15,282 nucleotides of DNA from Rhizobiaceae bacterium (GTDB lineage: Bacteria; Pseudomonadota; Alphaproteobacteria; Rhizobiales; Rhizobiaceae): contig JACMIV010000163.1 in assembly GCA_014380965.1 (NCBI GenBank), forward strand, positions 1-15,282, given 5' to 3'. Below, in pieces: positions 14,778-15,282 of the stretch; within the stretch, counting starts at the first letter, position 1; each line of letters opens with the position of its first letter. A program made the translations under genes and the position numbers. Below the pieces are notes generated by a model. That model saw only the letters and a program-made list of their open reading frames with translations, ran no database searches and was not told the origin of the DNA.

Positions 14778-14806
14778 TTGCTCACGCTTGTCGCCGCGCC
14801 TATGAT
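14778..14806 (+). promoter_or_regulatory. Sigma-70 promoter of the Uma2 gene
   Basis: TTGCTC (14778-14783), a 17-base spacer and TATGAT (14801-14806) make a good housekeeping promoter, with five of six -10 bases and the key TTG of the -35 box. Transcription would start near 14813, about 28 bases before the GTG start at 14841. Confidence 0.65.
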
Positions 14807-14840
14807 CCAACAACGGACAAGGAGTGACGCGGGGTTCACG

Positions 14841-15282
14841 GTGGCCAATCCAGAACATGAACGCGTCTCGGCGCCAGCATTCCTTCGCTGGGTGATGACG
14901 CAGCAGGAACGGTTCGAGCTCGTCGATGGCCAGATTGTCCGCATGATGGCGGGCGCAAGGCAAAGCCATAACGTCGTGACGAGCAATCTCGTGGTCGCCC
15001 TGTCGCCAAGCGCCAAACGCCAGGGGTGCCGGACGACGTCGAGCGATACCGCCGTCGGAACCGGCCCTCGCAGCATCAGGTTTCCCGACGTCGTCGTTGA
15101 CTGTGGGCCGAGCGACCCGACCGCCGTAAAGGCGAGCCGCCCCACGCTGGTCGTCGAGGTCGCGTCTCCCGGAACCTCTGCCATCGACACGACGGACAAG
15201 CTCGACGAGTATCAGGCGCATGAGGACATCCGCGTGATCGTCTTCGTCGATCCCGACGTCGTGTCGGTGAAGGTCTACAGGC
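14841..15282 (+). CDS. Uma2-family protein (DUF820, PD-(D/E)XK nuclease fold), C-terminus beyond the window
   Basis: The frame is open from GTG 14841 to the window end, giving 147 residues of a family whose members are usually about 180-200 long. Typical parts are MANPEHERVSAPAFLRW at the start, ERFELVDGQIVRMMAG, RQSHNVVTSNLVVAL, the core FPDVVVDCG with the acidic Asp, and LVVEVASPGT with the Glu of the PD-(D/E)XK-like site, then DKLDEYQAHEDIRVIVFVD. The family is predicted to be nucleases and is common in cyanobacteria and alphaproteobacteria, but activity is rarely tested. The ATG at 14802 in the same frame overlaps the -10 box and is rejected; AAGGAG (14819-14824) lies 16 bases ahead of the GTG, further than ideal. 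Confidence 0.85.
   Translation, partial: MANPEHERVSAPAFLRWVMTQQERFELVDGQIVRMMAGARQSHNVVTSNLVVALSPSAKRQGCRTTSSDTAVGTGPRSIRFPDVVVDCGPSDPTAVKASRPTLVVEVASPGTSAIDTTDKLDEYQAHEDIRVIVFVDPDVVSVKVYR

Larger units (their letters stand above)
14462..14840. other. Divergent intergenic region between tctC and the Uma2 gene
   Basis: This 379-base gap holds the tctC ribosome binding site with its inverted repeat (14465-14481) and, at the other end, a good sigma-70 promoter for the Uma2 gene (14778-14806). Between 14482 and 14777 I see no convincing promoter for tctC, no strong hairpin and no gene-like frame. A regulated promoter with a poor -35 box, activated by TctD, would be compatible with this. Confidence 0.5.

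Noticed and set aside
14802..14840. ATG 14802 as start of the Uma2 gene
   Set aside because: The ATG lies inside the predicted -10 box TATGAT and upstream of the expected transcription start, and it has no ribosome binding site.

Overview
The window is a dense, GC-rich stretch (about two thirds G+C by eye) with GTG starts, four-base start/stop overlaps and protein families typical of an alphaproteobacterium, most likely of the Hyphomicrobiales (Rhizobiales). This placement is inferred from style and gene content; there is no rRNA or other phylogenetic marker.

Bases 1-6650: a truncated MocR/GntR-type regulator points left. Facing right is a complete seven-gene Nit1C cluster, nitBCDEFGH (873-6650), the same set as Synechocystis sll0783-sll0787 and the MSMEG_0567-0572 families. 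It encodes a small conserved protein, a Nit6803-type nitrilase, a radical SAM enzyme, a GNAT acetyltransferase, an AIR-synthase-like ATPase, a 92-aa conserved protein and a flavin-dependent oxidoreductase. The genes overlap or nearly abut, so they should be one transcript. In Pseudomonas fluorescens this cluster has been linked to growth on cyanide as nitrogen source, but the reaction sequence is not settled. The intergenic region 561-872 has an excellent sigma-54 promoter (TGGCAC-N5-TTGCA, 775-790). Three direct repeats of TGGCA-N(1-4)-TGATCG-N-AT (693-756) lie upstream of it, where an activator would bind.

Bases 6665-9841 (minus strand): an operon of OmpR-type response regulator, TctE-like sensor kinase and periplasmic solute-binding protein, joined by overlaps and with no permease. 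It looks like a sensing module in which the binding protein may present ligand to the kinase (compare PgtC and BctC).

Bases 9842-11402: a 61-aa orphan small protein on the plus strand with a strong ribosome binding site, two stem-loop terminators back to back, and a TerC-family membrane protein on the minus strand.

Bases 11403-14461 (minus strand): tctC-tctB-tctA, a complete tripartite tricarboxylate transporter, probably the target of the TctD/TctE-like pair nearby. The right end (14462-15282) holds a divergent intergenic region with a good sigma-70 promoter driving a Uma2-family (PD-(D/E)XK nuclease fold) gene cut by the window edge.

I see no tRNA, rRNA, CRISPR array, insertion sequence or phage gene. 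The most interesting part is the Nit1C cluster and its unusual control region.
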